The notes under the pieces were generated by a model. The model saw only the letters and a program-made list of their open reading frames with translations. It did no database searches and was not told the origin of the DNA. Of a DNA stretch of 41,408 nt, positions 10,133 through 20,381 are shown piece after piece (the stretch's first letter is position 1; the number at the start of each line of letters is the position of its first letter). The DNA is from Clavibacter lycopersici. GTDB taxonomy: Bacteria > Actinomycetota > Actinomycetes > Actinomycetales > Microbacteriaceae. The translations under genes were made by a program, and so were the position numbers. The DNA is taken from NCBI RefSeq assembly GCF_003576405.1, contig NZ_QWGT01000002.1, forward strand, positions 1 through 41,408, given 5' to 3'.

Positions 10133-10170
10133 CCGGGCGGCGGTCGGCATCGAGCCGTGCCGCCGCCCGG
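10133..10170 (-). promoter_or_regulatory. Hairpin in the gyrB-gyrA gap (possible attenuator)
   Basis: CCGGGCGGCGG (10133-10143) pairs with CCGCCGCCCGG (10160-10170), 11 bp. An inner CGGC/GCCG stem (10145-10148 with 10154-10157) surrounds the loop ATCGA. It lies 5 bases beyond the gyrB stop and 41 bases before the gyrA start, with no T tract. It may be partial termination or an RNA-stability element. Confidence 0.5.
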
Positions 10171-10174
10171 TCGA

Positions 10175-12274
<2,100 letters not shown>

Positions 12275-12326
12275 CTATCACGAGGTGATCCGGCGACCGT
12301 CGTCCCTGGACTGCGGGCGACCCCTC

Positions 12327-12332
12327 ATTCTA
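12327..12332 (-). promoter_or_regulatory. Candidate -10 element of gyrB
   Basis: TAGAAT on the minus strand, 107 bases before the gyrB ATG, in the 188-bp gap after the DUF721 gene. No convincing -35. It would give a leader of roughly 100 nt. Confidence 0.4.
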
Positions 12333-12408
12333 TCGCAGTAGTAGGCTCCGCACCTCCTATCCGGCCCGCTGCGGCGCTTTCCCGACGGGGGTGACCTGAT
12401 TCGCCTCC

Positions 12409-12921
12409 CTAGCCGTAGGTATCGCGCGGACCCCGCCCTGGGATCGACCTGGGACCCTTTTTCCAGGACGGGGCGTTCGGCCCCTGGAAGCGGATCGACC
12501 GGATGCCCGCGTCGGGGAACCGCTCGGCGATGCGCGTCGTGATCTCCACGCGCATGAGCCGGAGCTGCGTCGCCCACGCCGTCGACTCGCACTCGACCGT
12601 GAGGAGGCCGTCCTCGATGCCGACCGGGGACGAGTGGACGGCCGTCTCCTCGCCGGCGATCGTGGTCCACGCCGCCATGAGCTCGGCTTGAGAGAGGGAC
12701 GACGTCCAGCCCATGCGCGAGGTGAGGGAGTCCATGACGCTGCCGAGCGAGTCCGGATCCCGGCCCGGCTGGAAGGGCGAGCTGCCCGCCTTCTGCTCCC
12801 GGCGCTTCCGCGCCGAGGGCGACCGCACGGACGCGTCGCCGAACACGCGGCGGAACCGGCGGTAGACGGCCACCGCCTCCGACTCGGGCATCGGGCCGCC
12901 GTCGGGTGCGCGGGGGATCAC
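12409..12921 (-). CDS. DUF721 (DciA-like) protein
   Basis: A 170-residue protein of the DUF721 family. The conserved core lies at about 65-160 (MGWTSSLSQAELMAAWTTIAGEE...VECESTAWATQL...RSIRFQGP). A basic, disordered N-terminal part precedes it. Members next to recF and gyrB include DciA, shown in other bacteria to assist loading of the replicative helicase. Since this genome's helicase is DnaB and no dnaC is visible, that role is plausible but inferred. The GTG start overlaps the recF stop by 4 bases (GTGA), so the pair is coupled. Confidence 0.85.
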   Translation of the reverse strand: MIPRAPDGGPMPESEAVAVYRRFRRVFGDASVRSPSARKRREQKAGSSPFQPGRDPDSLGSVMDSLTSRMGWTSSLSQAELMAAWTTIAGEETAVHSSPVGIEDGLLTVECESTAWATQLRLMRVEITTRIAERFPDAGIRSIRFQGPNAPSWKKGPRSIPGRGPRDTYG

Positions 12922-14132
12922 GCCGCTCCCCCGTCCTCGTCGACCGGCTCCTGCTCGGACGACGGCGCCTCGACGATCTCCCCCGCCCGGATGTGCACGG
13001 CGTTCGCGGCGAGGTGCGCCGGCACGTCCTCGAACACCGCGGCCGTGATCAGGACCTGCTCGAAGCCGGTGACGGCCTCGGCGAGGCGCCCGCGTCTGGC
13101 CTGGTCGAGCTCCGCGAAGACGTCGTCGAGGATCAGCACCGGGTCACCCGTCTGCGAGTCGCGCCGCAGGAGCTCGGCCGACGCGAGCTTCACCGCGAGG
13201 GCGAACGACCACGACTCCCCATGGCTGGCGTAGCCCTTCGCCGGTAACCCGTTGAGCCGGAACAGCACGTCGTCCCGGTGCGGACCCACCAGGGTCAGCC
13301 CCCGCTCGAGCTCGCGGGGCCGCATCCGCGCGAGGGCCGCGGTGAAGACGGGCAGCACGTCCTCGGTCCGGGTGAACCGGGCTCCGTCGCGCGCGCCGGA
13401 CTCGTCCGCGACGTCGTCCTCCCCCGGGTCGTCGGCGAGGATGCTCAGCTCGGGACGCGCGGACGGGCCGTGGTCGGAGCCCGCGACCGCCAGGTACGCC
13501 CGGGCGAGCTCCGGCTGGAGCGCCTCGACCAGGGCACCGCGGGCCGCGATGATCTGGGACCCGATGGCCACGAGACGCTCGTCCCAGATGTCGAGCGTGC
13601 CGAGCTGGTCCGGCTTCATCCCGCGAGCGCGGGCCGACTTGAGCAGGGTGTTGCGCTGCTTCAGCGCCCGGTCGTAGTCGGAGAGGACGCCCGCGAGCCG
13701 GGGCGTGCGCAGCACGAGCAGCTGGTCGAGCAGCCGTCGCCGGCCCGACGGGTCCCCGCGCACGAGCGCGAGGTCCTCCGGCGCGAACAGCACGCTCGAG
13801 AAGTACCGCGGCAGCTCCCGCGGCTTGGTCGGCGTGCTGTTCACCTGCGCCCGGTTCGCCCCGGTGCGGTTGATCTGCACCTCGACCCGGAGCTCACGGC
13901 CCGCGTGCTGCAGCAGGGCCCGGATCACCGCGGACTCCGCACCCTGGCGGATCAGTGCCTGGTCGGTGGAGACGCGGTGCGACCCGAGCGTGCTCAGGAA
14001 GCCCAGCGCCTCCACCAGGTTCGTCTTGCCCTGCCCGTTGCTGCCCACGAAGAGGGTGGCACCGGGCAGGAGCTCGACGTCCGCGCGGGTGTAGTTGCGG
14101 AAGTCACCCAGGGAGAGGTGACGGACGATCAT
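12918..14132 (-). CDS. recF: DNA replication and repair protein RecF
   Basis: A 404-residue SMC-like ATPase that binds gapped DNA and helps load RecA at stalled forks. Walker A is GSNGQGKTNLVEAL (Lys36), the signature motif region is around SGRRRLLDQLL, and Walker B is PVLILDDVFAELDQARR near the C-terminus. A negatively charged insert (DDPGEDDVADESGARDG) and an acidic tail are present. It starts 7 bases after the gnd stop, and its own stop overlaps the DUF721 start. The order dnaA-dnaN-gnd-recF-DUF721-gyrB is typical of this bacterial group. Confidence 0.96.
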   Translation of the reverse strand: MIVRHLSLGDFRNYTRADVELLPGATLFVGSNGQGKTNLVEALGFLSTLGSHRVSTDQALIRQGAESAVIRALLQHAGRELRVEVQINRTGANRAQVNSTPTKPRELPRYFSSVLFAPEDLALVRGDPSGRRRLLDQLLVLRTPRLAGVLSDYDRALKQRNTLLKSARARGMKPDQLGTLDIWDERLVAIGSQIIAARGALVEALQPELARAYLAVAGSDHGPSARPELSILADDPGEDDVADESGARDGARFTRTEDVLPVFTAALARMRPRELERGLTLVGPHRDDVLFRLNGLPAKGYASHGESWSFALAVKLASAELLRRDSQTGDPVLILDDVFAELDQARRGRLAEAVTGFEQVLITAAVFEDVPAHLAANAVHIRAGEIVEAPSSEQEPVDEDGGAA

Positions 14133-14139
14133 CCGGTGG

Positions 14140-15027
14140 TCAGGACTTCTTCTGCACCGAGTGGCCGCCGAACTGGTTGCGCAGCGCCGCGACGGCCTTC
14201 ATGGCCGGGGAGTCCTCCTGGCGGGAGGAGAAGCGCGCGAAGATCGACGCGCTGATGGCGGGCATGGGCACCGCGTTGTCGAGGGCCTCCTCGATGGTCC
14301 AGCGGCCCTCGCCGGAGTCCTGCACGAAGCCCTCGATGTCCGCGAAGCCCGGGTCCTCCTTGAGCGCCTTGACCAGGAGCTCGAGCAGCCAGGACCGGAC
14401 GACCGTCCCGCGCTGCCAGGCCTCGAACGTGCCGGTGACGTCCTTGATGATGTCCGTGCGCGCCGCGAGGAGCTCGTAGCCCTCCGCGAACGACTGCATC
14501 ATCGCGTACTCGATGCCGTTGTGGACCATCTTCGCGTAGTGACCCGCGCCGGAGTCGCCGACGTGGACGAAGCCCTCCTCGCGCGGACCCTCAGGACGCA
14601 GCGCGTCGAAGACCGGCATCGCCCGCTCGACCTGCTCCTTGGGGCCGCCGACCATGAGGCCGTAGCCGTTCTCGAGGCCCCAGACGCCGCCCGAGACGCC
14701 GGCGTCGACGAAGTCGATGCCCTTCTCCTTGAGGAGACCGGCGTGCGCGAAGTCGTCCGTGAACTTGGAGTTGCCGCCGTCGATCACGAGGTCGCCCGGC
14801 TGGAGGATGCGGGCGAGGTCGCCCACGACGTTCTGCGTGACCTTGCCGGCCGGGACCATGACCCAGACGAGGCGCGGGGTGGGCAGGGCAGCGGCGAGGT
14901 CCTCGAGGGTGGCCACGTCGGAGACGTCGGGGTTCGTGTCGTAGCCGGTCACCTCGATGCCGTTCGCCTCGAGGCGCGCGCGCATGCGGGCGCCCATCTT
15001 GCCGAGTCCGACGAGTCCGATGTGCAT
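14140..15027 (-). CDS. gnd: 6-phosphogluconate dehydrogenase, short decarboxylating type
   Basis: A 295-residue oxidative pentose-phosphate enzyme that converts 6-phosphogluconate to ribulose 5-phosphate and CO2. The N-terminal Rossmann fold has GLVGLGKMG. The substrate motif GVSGGVWGLENGYGLMVGG and the catalytic Lys in GHYAKMVHNGIEY are present. The length matches the short class (about 300 residues) rather than the 470-residue form. The ATG has a good ribosome-binding site (GGAGAG). It lies 20 bases after dnaN and just before recF, a metabolic gene regularly found inside this replication cluster in actinobacteria. Confidence 0.94.
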   Translation of the reverse strand: MHIGLVGLGKMGARMRARLEANGIEVTGYDTNPDVSDVATLEDLAAALPTPRLVWVMVPAGKVTQNVVGDLARILQPGDLVIDGGNSKFTDDFAHAGLLKEKGIDFVDAGVSGGVWGLENGYGLMVGGPKEQVERAMPVFDALRPEGPREEGFVHVGDSGAGHYAKMVHNGIEYAMMQSFAEGYELLAARTDIIKDVTGTFEAWQRGTVVRSWLLELLVKALKEDPGFADIEGFVQDSGEGRWTIEEALDNAVPMPAISASIFARFSSRQEDSPAMKAVAALRNQFGGHSVQKKS

Positions 15028-15047
15028 GTTCTCTCCTTGATCGCGGT

Positions 15048-16199
15048 CTAGCGCAGCAGCAGGTTCGGCTGCAGCAGGTACCGGTAGTTGTCAGCGCCGG
15101 CCTGGTCCTTGGAGGACTGGCTCGTGATGAGCACGGGGCCGGGCTTGTTGGGGTTGTCCGTCTTCGTGAACGAGAGGCGGACGAACTCGGAGTGGACGGC
15201 GCCGAGGCCGTCCAGCAGGAACTGGGGCTTCAGCGACACCACGGTGTCGACGCCGGTGAGGAGGGCGTCGATGCTCTCCGATGCCTGCGCGTGCTCGGAC
15301 CCGATGGCCTCGAGCGTGAGCCCGTCGATCGTGAAGGTGAAGCGCAGGGCGGCCTCGCGCTCGAGCACCAGCTGCACGCGTCGCGTCGCCTCGATCAGGT
15401 CGGCGGTGTTGATGACCGCGTAGTTGTCGACCGTCTCGGGGAAGAGGCGCTTGACGGGCGGGAAGTTGCCCCGGATCAGCAGCGAGGTGACGGTCTTCCT
15501 GTCGGCGCTGAAGGCGATGAGCTGGCGGTCGTCCGTGTCAGTGATGGCGACCGAGATGGTCCCGCTGTGGCCGAAGGTCTTGCCGATCTCCTGGAGGGTG
15601 CGGGCCGGCACCAGCGCGGTGCGGCTGGTCCCGTCGGACGTGGAGTCGCCGCCGTCCCAGTCGATCTCGCGCACGGCCACGCGGTAGCGGTCGGTGGCGA
15701 TGAGGCCGAGGCTCGTCTCCCCCACCTCGAGCTGGACGCCCGTGATGACGGGCGTGACGTCGTCCCGCGACGCGGCGACCGCGACCTGCGAGACGGCAGC
15801 GGCGAACTGCTCGGCCGGCAGGAGCCCCGACTGCTCCGAGATCTGCGGCAGCGTCGGGTACTCCTCGACGGGCATGCTCAGCAGCGTGAAGTGCGCCGAT
15901 CCGCACGACACGCTGATCTTCGACTCCTCGGTGGTGAACCGCACCGGGGCGTTCGGGAGCCGGTTGGCGATGTCCGCGAGCAGACGCCCGGAGACCAGCA
16001 CGCGGCCGGGCTCCTCGATGTCCGCCTGGATCTGCGTGCGAGCCGAGACCTCGTAGTCGAACGACGACAGCGTCAGTCCGTCCTCGGTCGCCTCGATGAG
16101 CACACCGCTCAGGATCGGGAGGGTCGTGCGCTGCGGCAGGAGCTTGACGGCGAAGGACACCGCCTCGCTGAAGACGTCCCTGTTGACTTGGAACTTCAC
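15048..16199 (-). CDS. dnaN: DNA polymerase III beta subunit (sliding clamp)
   Basis: A 383-residue clamp that encircles DNA and tethers the polymerase. It has the three repeated domains of the family. The start KFQVNRDVFSEAVSFAVKLLP, LPILSGVLIEA, and the end YRYLLQPNLLLR are characteristic. The GTG at 16199 is chosen because GAGGGG lies eight bases upstream and the protein then starts at the normal family position. An open extension upstream would run into oriC and is unlikely to be used. The promoter probably lies in the oriC region; the dnaA terminator at 16641-16672 separates it from dnaA. Confidence 0.96.
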   Translation of the reverse strand: MKFQVNRDVFSEAVSFAVKLLPQRTTLPILSGVLIEATEDGLTLSSFDYEVSARTQIQADIEEPGRVLVSGRLLADIANRLPNAPVRFTTEESKISVSCGSAHFTLLSMPVEEYPTLPQISEQSGLLPAEQFAAAVSQVAVAASRDDVTPVITGVQLEVGETSLGLIATDRYRVAVREIDWDGGDSTSDGTSRTALVPARTLQEIGKTFGHSGTISVAITDTDDRQLIAFSADRKTVTSLLIRGNFPPVKRLFPETVDNYAVINTADLIEATRRVQLVLEREAALRFTFTIDGLTLEAIGSEHAQASESIDALLTGVDTVVSLKPQFLLDGLGAVHSEFVRLSFTKTDNPNKPGPVLITSQSSKDQAGADNYRYLLQPNLLLR

Positions 16200-16308
16200 G
16201 TTGTGGACCCCTCGATGAGCGGAAGATTTGTCGGTCAATGCTAGCCGTGCCGTGGGGGGCACCCGGGACCCGGGATCCGTCCACACCCTGAGGTTCTTGG
16301 GCGACATC

Positions 16309-16341
16309 CAATGAAGGGTTTAAGGATCAATAGTCTTAACC
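16309..16341. other. AT-rich candidate DNA unwinding element
   Basis: The stretch from CCAATGAAGGGTTTAAGG to AGTCTTAACC is the most AT-rich segment of oriC. It lies 12 bases from the exact DnaA box at 16353-16361, as expected for strand opening by DnaA. Confidence 0.55.
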
Positions 16342-16640
16342 GCTGTGGAATCTGTGGACAACTCCCCGCGTCCCGGTGGTTGAGCGGGAACTACACGTCT
16401 GGAACTTGTGGGACGGGTGTGGAGCGGCCTGGGGACTCGGCGGAACGGCGCCGCCGCCACGACGCCGGTTCCACAGGCGCGGTCCGCGAACCCACATCCG
16501 CTCCGGCGGTTCTCCACAGTTATCCACACTCTGTGCACACTGTGGGGAACGGCGCTCCAGGACGGATCCGAGCTCGTGCGCGGCCGCATGACCCCTGGTT
16601 CGACGTCGTCCGACGTCGTGCGCCGGCCTCCGTGCACGCA

Positions 16641-16672
16641 GAAGGGGCCGGACCCCGCGGTCCGACCCCTTC
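16641..16672 (-). terminator. Terminator of dnaA
   Basis: A 14-bp stem, 16641-16654 with 16659-16672, and a 4-base loop, 37 bases past the dnaA stop. One position is a G-U wobble when read as minus-strand RNA (GAAGGGGUCGGACC with GGUCCGGCCCCUUC) but a C-A mismatch on the plus strand, which supports the minus orientation. Confidence 0.8.
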
Positions 16673-16708
16673 CTCTCGCCTGGCACGCTCGAGCACGCCC
16701 AGCGGGCG

Positions 16709-18139
16709 TCACATCTTGCTGTAGCGGTGGTTCTGCTTGATGCGGCTCGTGAGCTCGGTCACCTGGTTGTAGATCGACCGCCGCTCCTTCATGAGCTCGG
16801 TGATCTTCTTGTTGGCGTACATGACCGTCGTGTGGTCGCGGTTGCCGAACAGCTGGCCGATCTTGGGCAGCGAGAGGTTCGTCAGCTCGCGGCACAGGTA
16901 CATGGCGATCTGCCTCGCGGTGGCGACCGCCTGCGAGCGGGACGAGCCGTAGAGGTCGTCGACCGTGAGCTTGAAGTAGGCCGCGGTGTGGTTGATGATG
17001 TCGACCGGCGCGATGACGTTGTCCTCGTCGAGCGTGATCAGGTCCTTGAGCACCGTCTGCACGAGCGCGAGGTCCACGGGCGTCTTGTTCAGGCTCGCGA
17101 ACGCCGTGACGCGGATGAGCGTGCCCTCGAGCTCGCGGATGTTCGAGGTGACCTTGGTGGCCATGTACTCGAGGATGTCGTCCGGCACCTGGAGCTTCTC
17201 GCTCTGCGCCTTCTTCCGCAGGATCGCGATGCGCGTCTCGAGGTCGGGCGCCTGCACGTCGGTGATGAGGCCCCACTCGAAGCGCGAGCGCATCCGGTCC
17301 TCGAAGCCCGTGAGGTGCTTCGGCGGCAGGTCGCTCGTGATGACCACCTGCTTGTTGTGGTCGTGCAGCGTGTTGAAGGTGTGGAAGAAGGCCTCCTGGG
17401 TGGAGTCCTTGCCCTGGAGGAACTGGATGTCGTCGATGAGCAGGATGTCGTTGTCGCGGTAGCGCGACTGGAACAGCGACGACCGGTTGTTGGCGATCGA
17501 GTTGATGAAGTCGTTGGTGAACTCCTCGGAGCTCACGTACCGCACCCGGATCCCGGGGTACAGGCTGATGGCGTAGTGGCCGATGGCGTGCAGCAGGTGG
17601 GTCTTCCCGAGGCCGGAGTCGCCGTAGATGAAGAGGGGGTTGTACGCCTTGGCCGGCGCCTCGGCTACCGCGACCGCCGCCGCGTGGGCGAAGCGGTTGG
17701 AGCCGCCGATGACGAACGTGTCGAAGCCGTACTTCGGGTTGAGACGCGAGTCGCCGCGGGAGGGGGACGCCGGGAGGCCCGGGTTGTCCGTGGGCGCGGT
17801 GATGGTCGGGGTCTCGATGTACGGCTGCTCCGCGGGCTCGGGGTGCTGGGCGAACGCGTCCTGCGCGATCTCGGGGTTGACCACGATGGCGAAGTTGCTG
17901 ACGCCGGCCGCCTCGTCGAGCGAGCCGATGGCGTTCAGCAGGGGCACGCGGATGCGCTGCTCGAGCATCCCGCGGGTGAGGTCGTTCGGGACCTCGAGGT
18001 AGAGGGTGCCGGTCATCACGCCCTTGGGCTCCACCAGGCTGATGAAGCCGTGCAGCTGCGGGGTGATCCGGTCGTCCGCCGTGAGGGCGGAGAGCACCTT
18101 CTGCCAGATCGCGTGCGTCGGGTCGGAGCGGTCGGACAT
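16709..18139 (-). CDS. dnaA: Chromosomal replication initiator DnaA
   Basis: A 476-residue AAA+ initiator that binds DnaA boxes and opens oriC. Domain I is about 1-90. A variable linker (about 95-140, Pro/Glu/Thr-rich) follows. The AAA+ core has Walker A GDSGLGKTHLL (Lys179) and Walker B ILLIDDIQFL (Asp236, Asp237). The C-terminal DNA-binding domain carries the signature around FGNRDHTTVMYANKKI. The ATG at 18139 has GATGGGGAAAC upstream as ribosome-binding site. DnaA boxes upstream (18324-18332 and 18473-18481) suggest autoregulation. The gene ends in its own terminator before oriC. Confidence 0.97.
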   Translation of the reverse strand: MSDRSDPTHAIWQKVLSALTADDRITPQLHGFISLVEPKGVMTGTLYLEVPNDLTRGMLEQRIRVPLLNAIGSLDEAAGVSNFAIVVNPEIAQDAFAQHPEPAEQPYIETPTITAPTDNPGLPASPSRGDSRLNPKYGFDTFVIGGSNRFAHAAAVAVAEAPAKAYNPLFIYGDSGLGKTHLLHAIGHYAISLYPGIRVRYVSSEEFTNDFINSIANNRSSLFQSRYRDNDILLIDDIQFLQGKDSTQEAFFHTFNTLHDHNKQVVITSDLPPKHLTGFEDRMRSRFEWGLITDVQAPDLETRIAILRKKAQSEKLQVPDDILEYMATKVTSNIRELEGTLIRVTAFASLNKTPVDLALVQTVLKDLITLDEDNVIAPVDIINHTAAYFKLTVDDLYGSSRSQAVATARQIAMYLCRELTNLSLPKIGQLFGNRDHTTVMYANKKITELMKERRSIYNQVTELTSRIKQNHRYSKM

Positions 18140-18304
18140 GTTTCCCCATCTGCCGTCACCAGGCTCGGTCCCGCGGCTGGTGCCGGGGCCGCCACGCGGT
18201 GCGCGGACTGCTGTCGACGCTGGAAGGGCGTCGCGGTCATGCATGCGGCGTCCGTCCCCGGAGGCTCCGAGGGTGCGGACCATCCGGGTACCGCGACCGC
18301 GGAC

Positions 18305-18310
18305 AGCATA
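18305..18310 (-). promoter_or_regulatory. Candidate -10 of dnaA, next to a DnaA box
   Basis: TATGCT on the minus strand, about 165 bases before the dnaA ATG. The DnaA-box match TTATCCACC (18324-18332, plus strand, 8 of 9) covers where the -35 would be, which would fit self-repression. Confidence 0.35.
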
Positions 18311-18472
18311 GTTACTCACAGGGTTATCCACCCTGTGTGCGAACGGGCCGTCAGCACCGCGCGGGCGATCCCCGACGCGTCGCGGCCACGCCACACGGTA
18401 GCCACAGTCGGAGATCAGGACAAATCGACCCTATCGATGACGGCATGTCGATACCGGCCGATGGCCGGTCCG

Positions 18473-18481
18473 TGTGGATAA
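18473..18481 (-). promoter_or_regulatory. DnaA box in the dnaA-rpmH gap
   Basis: An exact TTATCCACA on the minus strand, 20 bases upstream of the rpmH -35 hexamer and within the shared dnaA/rpmH control region. Confidence 0.6.
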
Positions 18482-18501
18482 TCACGATCCCGCTCTCGGG
18501 T

Positions 18502-18530
18502 TTGACCGCAGGCCGCCCGGCCCGTAGATT
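18502..18530 (+). promoter_or_regulatory. Promoter of the rpmH-rnpA operon
   Basis: -35 TTGACC (18502-18507), 17-base spacer, -10 TAGATT (18525-18530). This is the best-formed housekeeping-type promoter in the window. It gives a leader of about 80 nt before rpmH. Confidence 0.75.
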
Positions 18531-18617
18531 TAGGCAGTTGACCCAGCCCCTCGAGGCTGCCCCATCTTCCCAGCCGCACTCGTCGGCCCCGTGGACCAAC
18601 CTGAGTGGAGACTCACC

Positions 18618-18755
18618 GTGAGCAAGCGCACCTTCCAGCCGAACAACCGCAAGAAGGCCAAGAAGCACGGCTTCCGCCTCCGCATGCGCACCCGCGCCGG
18701 CCGTGCGATCCTCGCCGCCCGCCGTGGCAAGGGGCGCACCGAGCTCTCTGCGTAG
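18618..18755 (+). CDS. rpmH: Ribosomal protein L34
   Basis: A 45-residue, highly basic ribosomal protein of the large subunit. It begins [20 protein letters not shown] and ends [10 protein letters not shown], a full-length L34. The GTG start lies behind GAGTGGAGACTCACC, a modest ribosome-binding site. Only 3 bases separate it from rnpA. It is divergent from dnaA across a 478-bp control region, the classic bacterial arrangement. Confidence 0.97.
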   Translation: MSKRTFQPNNRKKAKKHGFRLRMRTRAGRAILAARRGKGRTELSA

Positions 18756-18758
18756 CAC

Positions 18759-19100
18759 GTGCTCGCCCGGCGGAACCGCGTGACGAGCGGTGCGGACTAC
18801 CGCACCGTCGTCAGGCGGGGACGCCGGTCGTCTACCGGCACAGCCGTCGTCTGCGCGCTCCGCGGTGCCGATGGCACCCCCACCCGCTTCGGGTTCATCG
18901 TGTCGAAGAAGGTGGGCAACGCCGTCACGCGGAATCTGATCCGTCGGCGTCTGAAGGCGGTCTCGGCGGGCCTCCTCCCGACGCTCCCATCCGGTGTGTC
19001 GGTCGTGATCCGCGTACTGCCAGGCATGGAGGAGACTCCGTGGGATACCCTGCAGGAGGAGATCGCATCAGCCGTGACGCGGGCCGTGAGGACGACATGA
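18759..19100 (+). CDS. rnpA: Ribonuclease P protein component
   Basis: A 113-residue basic protein that assists the RNase P RNA in cutting the 5' leaders from tRNA precursors. It shows the start LARRNRVTSGADYRTVVRRG and the family signature FIVSKKVGNAVTRNLIRRRLK. It begins with GTG immediately after rpmH, and its stop overlaps the yidD start (ATGA). Length and motif are standard. Confidence 0.96.
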   Translation: MLARRNRVTSGADYRTVVRRGRRSSTGTAVVCALRGADGTPTRFGFIVSKKVGNAVTRNLIRRRLKAVSAGLLPTLPSGVSVVIRVLPGMEETPWDTLQEEIASAVTRAVRTT

Positions 19101-19408
19101 AGAGGGCACTGACCTCCATCGTCCTGGCGCCCCGGAACGCGGCCATCGCCCTCATCAGCCTCTACCGGCGTGTGGTCTCTCCTCTCTACGGGGAGGTCTG
19201 CAGGTACTACCCGTCCTGCTCCGCGTACGGCCTCGAGGCGGTCCAGGAGCACGGGCTCGTGCGCGGGGGCTTCCTCGCCGCATGGCGCGTATGCCGCTGC
19301 CACCCTTGGGCGGAGGGCGGCATCGACGACGTCCCGGCTCGTCGGGTCCAGCACTACCGGCGCACGAGGCTCGGATTCGTCGTCGCACCCAGCCACGGAA
19401 AGGGCTAA
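19097..19408 (+). CDS. yidD: Membrane protein insertion efficiency factor YidD
   Basis: A 103-residue small membrane-associated protein that assists YidC-dependent insertion. The N-terminal amphipathic segment (ALTSIVLAPRNAAIALISLYRRVVSPLYG) is followed by the Cys-rich signature CRYYPSCSAYGLEAVQEHG and WRVCRCHPWAEGG. The ATG overlaps the rnpA stop. It is placed directly before yidC, 10 bases away, as in most bacteria. Confidence 0.95.
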   Translation: MKRALTSIVLAPRNAAIALISLYRRVVSPLYGEVCRYYPSCSAYGLEAVQEHGLVRGGFLAAWRVCRCHPWAEGGIDDVPARRVQHYRRTRLGFVVAPSHGKG

Positions 19409-19418
19409 CGACCACCTC

Positions 19419-20381
19419 ATGGACTTCCTCGGAACGATCCTGTGGCCGATCAAGTGGGTCATCGAACTCATCCTGGTCGGCTTCCACACGCTCTGGACCA
19501 CCCTCGGGCTGGATCCCGACAACGGCGCCACCTGGGTGCTCTCCATCGTGGGCCTGGTGCTCGTGGTGCGCGCGGCGCTCATCCCCATCTTCGTCCGGCA
19601 GATCAAGAACCAGCGCCGCATGATGGAGGTCGCGCCGCAGCTGAAGAAGATCCAGGACAAGTACAAGGGCAAGCGGGACCAGTTCTCGCGTGAGGCCATG
19701 TCCCGCGAGACCATGGCGCTCTACAAGGACACCGGGACGAACCCGCTCAGCAGCTGCCTCCCGCTCCTGCTCCAGATGCCGATCTTCTTCTCCCTGTACT
19801 CGGTGCTCCACCGGGCGGCCGTCGAGGAGCTCCCGGGCATCGGGCTGCTCAACGCGCAGCTCTCCCGCTCGTTCGGCGAGTCGTCGTTCCTCGGCGCTCC
19901 CCTGCAGTCGGCCATCTCCACGGCCAACGGCAACATCACGGTCATCGTGATCGCGACGACCATGGTCATCCTCATGAGCGCGTCGCAGTTCATCACGCAG
20001 CTGCAGATCATGGCCAAGAACATGTCCGAGGAGACCAAGGCCAGCCCGATGTTCAAGCAGCAGCGCATCCTGCTGTACATCCTCCCCCTGGTCTTCGCGG
20101 TGTCCGGCATCGCATTCCCCCTCGGCGTCATGTTCTACTGGCTCGTCTCGAACTTCTGGACCATGGGCCAGCAGTTCCTCGTCATCCGCAACATGCCCAC
20201 GCCCGGCAGCGAGGCGGCACGAGCGCGTGAGGCGCGTCTGGCTCGCAAGGGCAAGCTCGTCGCACCTGAGGCGTCCACTGAGTCGTCCACCATCGTCGTG
20301 GAGGAGCGCAAGCCGGCTCAGCGTCAGCAGCCGGTCGGCAAGAACCGGGCCAAGAAGCAGGCGGGATCCAAGAGCCGATGA
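19419..20381 (+). CDS. yidC: Membrane protein insertase YidC
   Basis: A 320-residue YidC/Oxa1-type insertase of the Gram-positive length class, without the large periplasmic domain. It starts MDFLGTILWPIKWVIELILV. Transmembrane segments lie near 8-28, 35-55, 115-135, 170-195 and 225-255. A cytosolic charged hairpin (QIKNQRRMMEVAPQLKKIQ) and a basic ribosome-contacting tail (KPAQRQQPVGKNRAKKQ) are visible. An upstream in-frame extension would overlap yidD and is not used. Its stop overlaps the start of jag (ATGA). Confidence 0.95.
   Translation: MDFLGTILWPIKWVIELILVGFHTLWTTLGLDPDNGATWVLSIVGLVLVVRAALIPIFVRQIKNQRRMMEVAPQLKKIQDKYKGKRDQFSREAMSRETMALYKDTGTNPLSSCLPLLLQMPIFFSLYSVLHRAAVEELPGIGLLNAQLSRSFGESSFLGAPLQSAISTANGNITVIVIATTMVILMSASQFITQLQIMAKNMSEETKASPMFKQQRILLYILPLVFAVSGIAFPLGVMFYWLVSNFWTMGQQFLVIRNMPTPGSEAARAREARLARKGKLVAPEASTESSTIVVEERKPAQRQQPVGKNRAKKQAGSKSR

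Larger units (their letters stand above)
16200..16708. other. oriC: Replication origin (oriC), dnaA-dnaN gap
   Basis: A 509-bp non-coding region between dnaA and dnaN, the standard actinobacterial origin position. DnaA boxes seen: TTGTCCACA on minus at 16353-16361 (exact), TTCTCCACA at 16510-16518, TTATCCACA at 16520-16528 (exact) and TTCCCCACA on minus at 16541-16549. Further degenerate TGTGGA/TCCACA cores lie between 16344 and 16425. An unusually AT-rich stretch at about 16309-16341 is the candidate unwinding element. Two short open frames crossing this region are judged chance. The end near dnaA contains the dnaA terminator. Confidence 0.9.

Noticed and set aside
16200-16307. Extended N-terminus for dnaN
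   Set aside because: The family starts at KFQVNRD; GTG 16199 has a well-placed GAGGGG and the extension lies in oriC.
16311-16724. Open frames of 110-140 codons across oriC on both strands
   Set aside because: They lie over DnaA boxes, an AT-rich element and the dnaA terminator, have no ribosome-binding site and no recognisable protein features.
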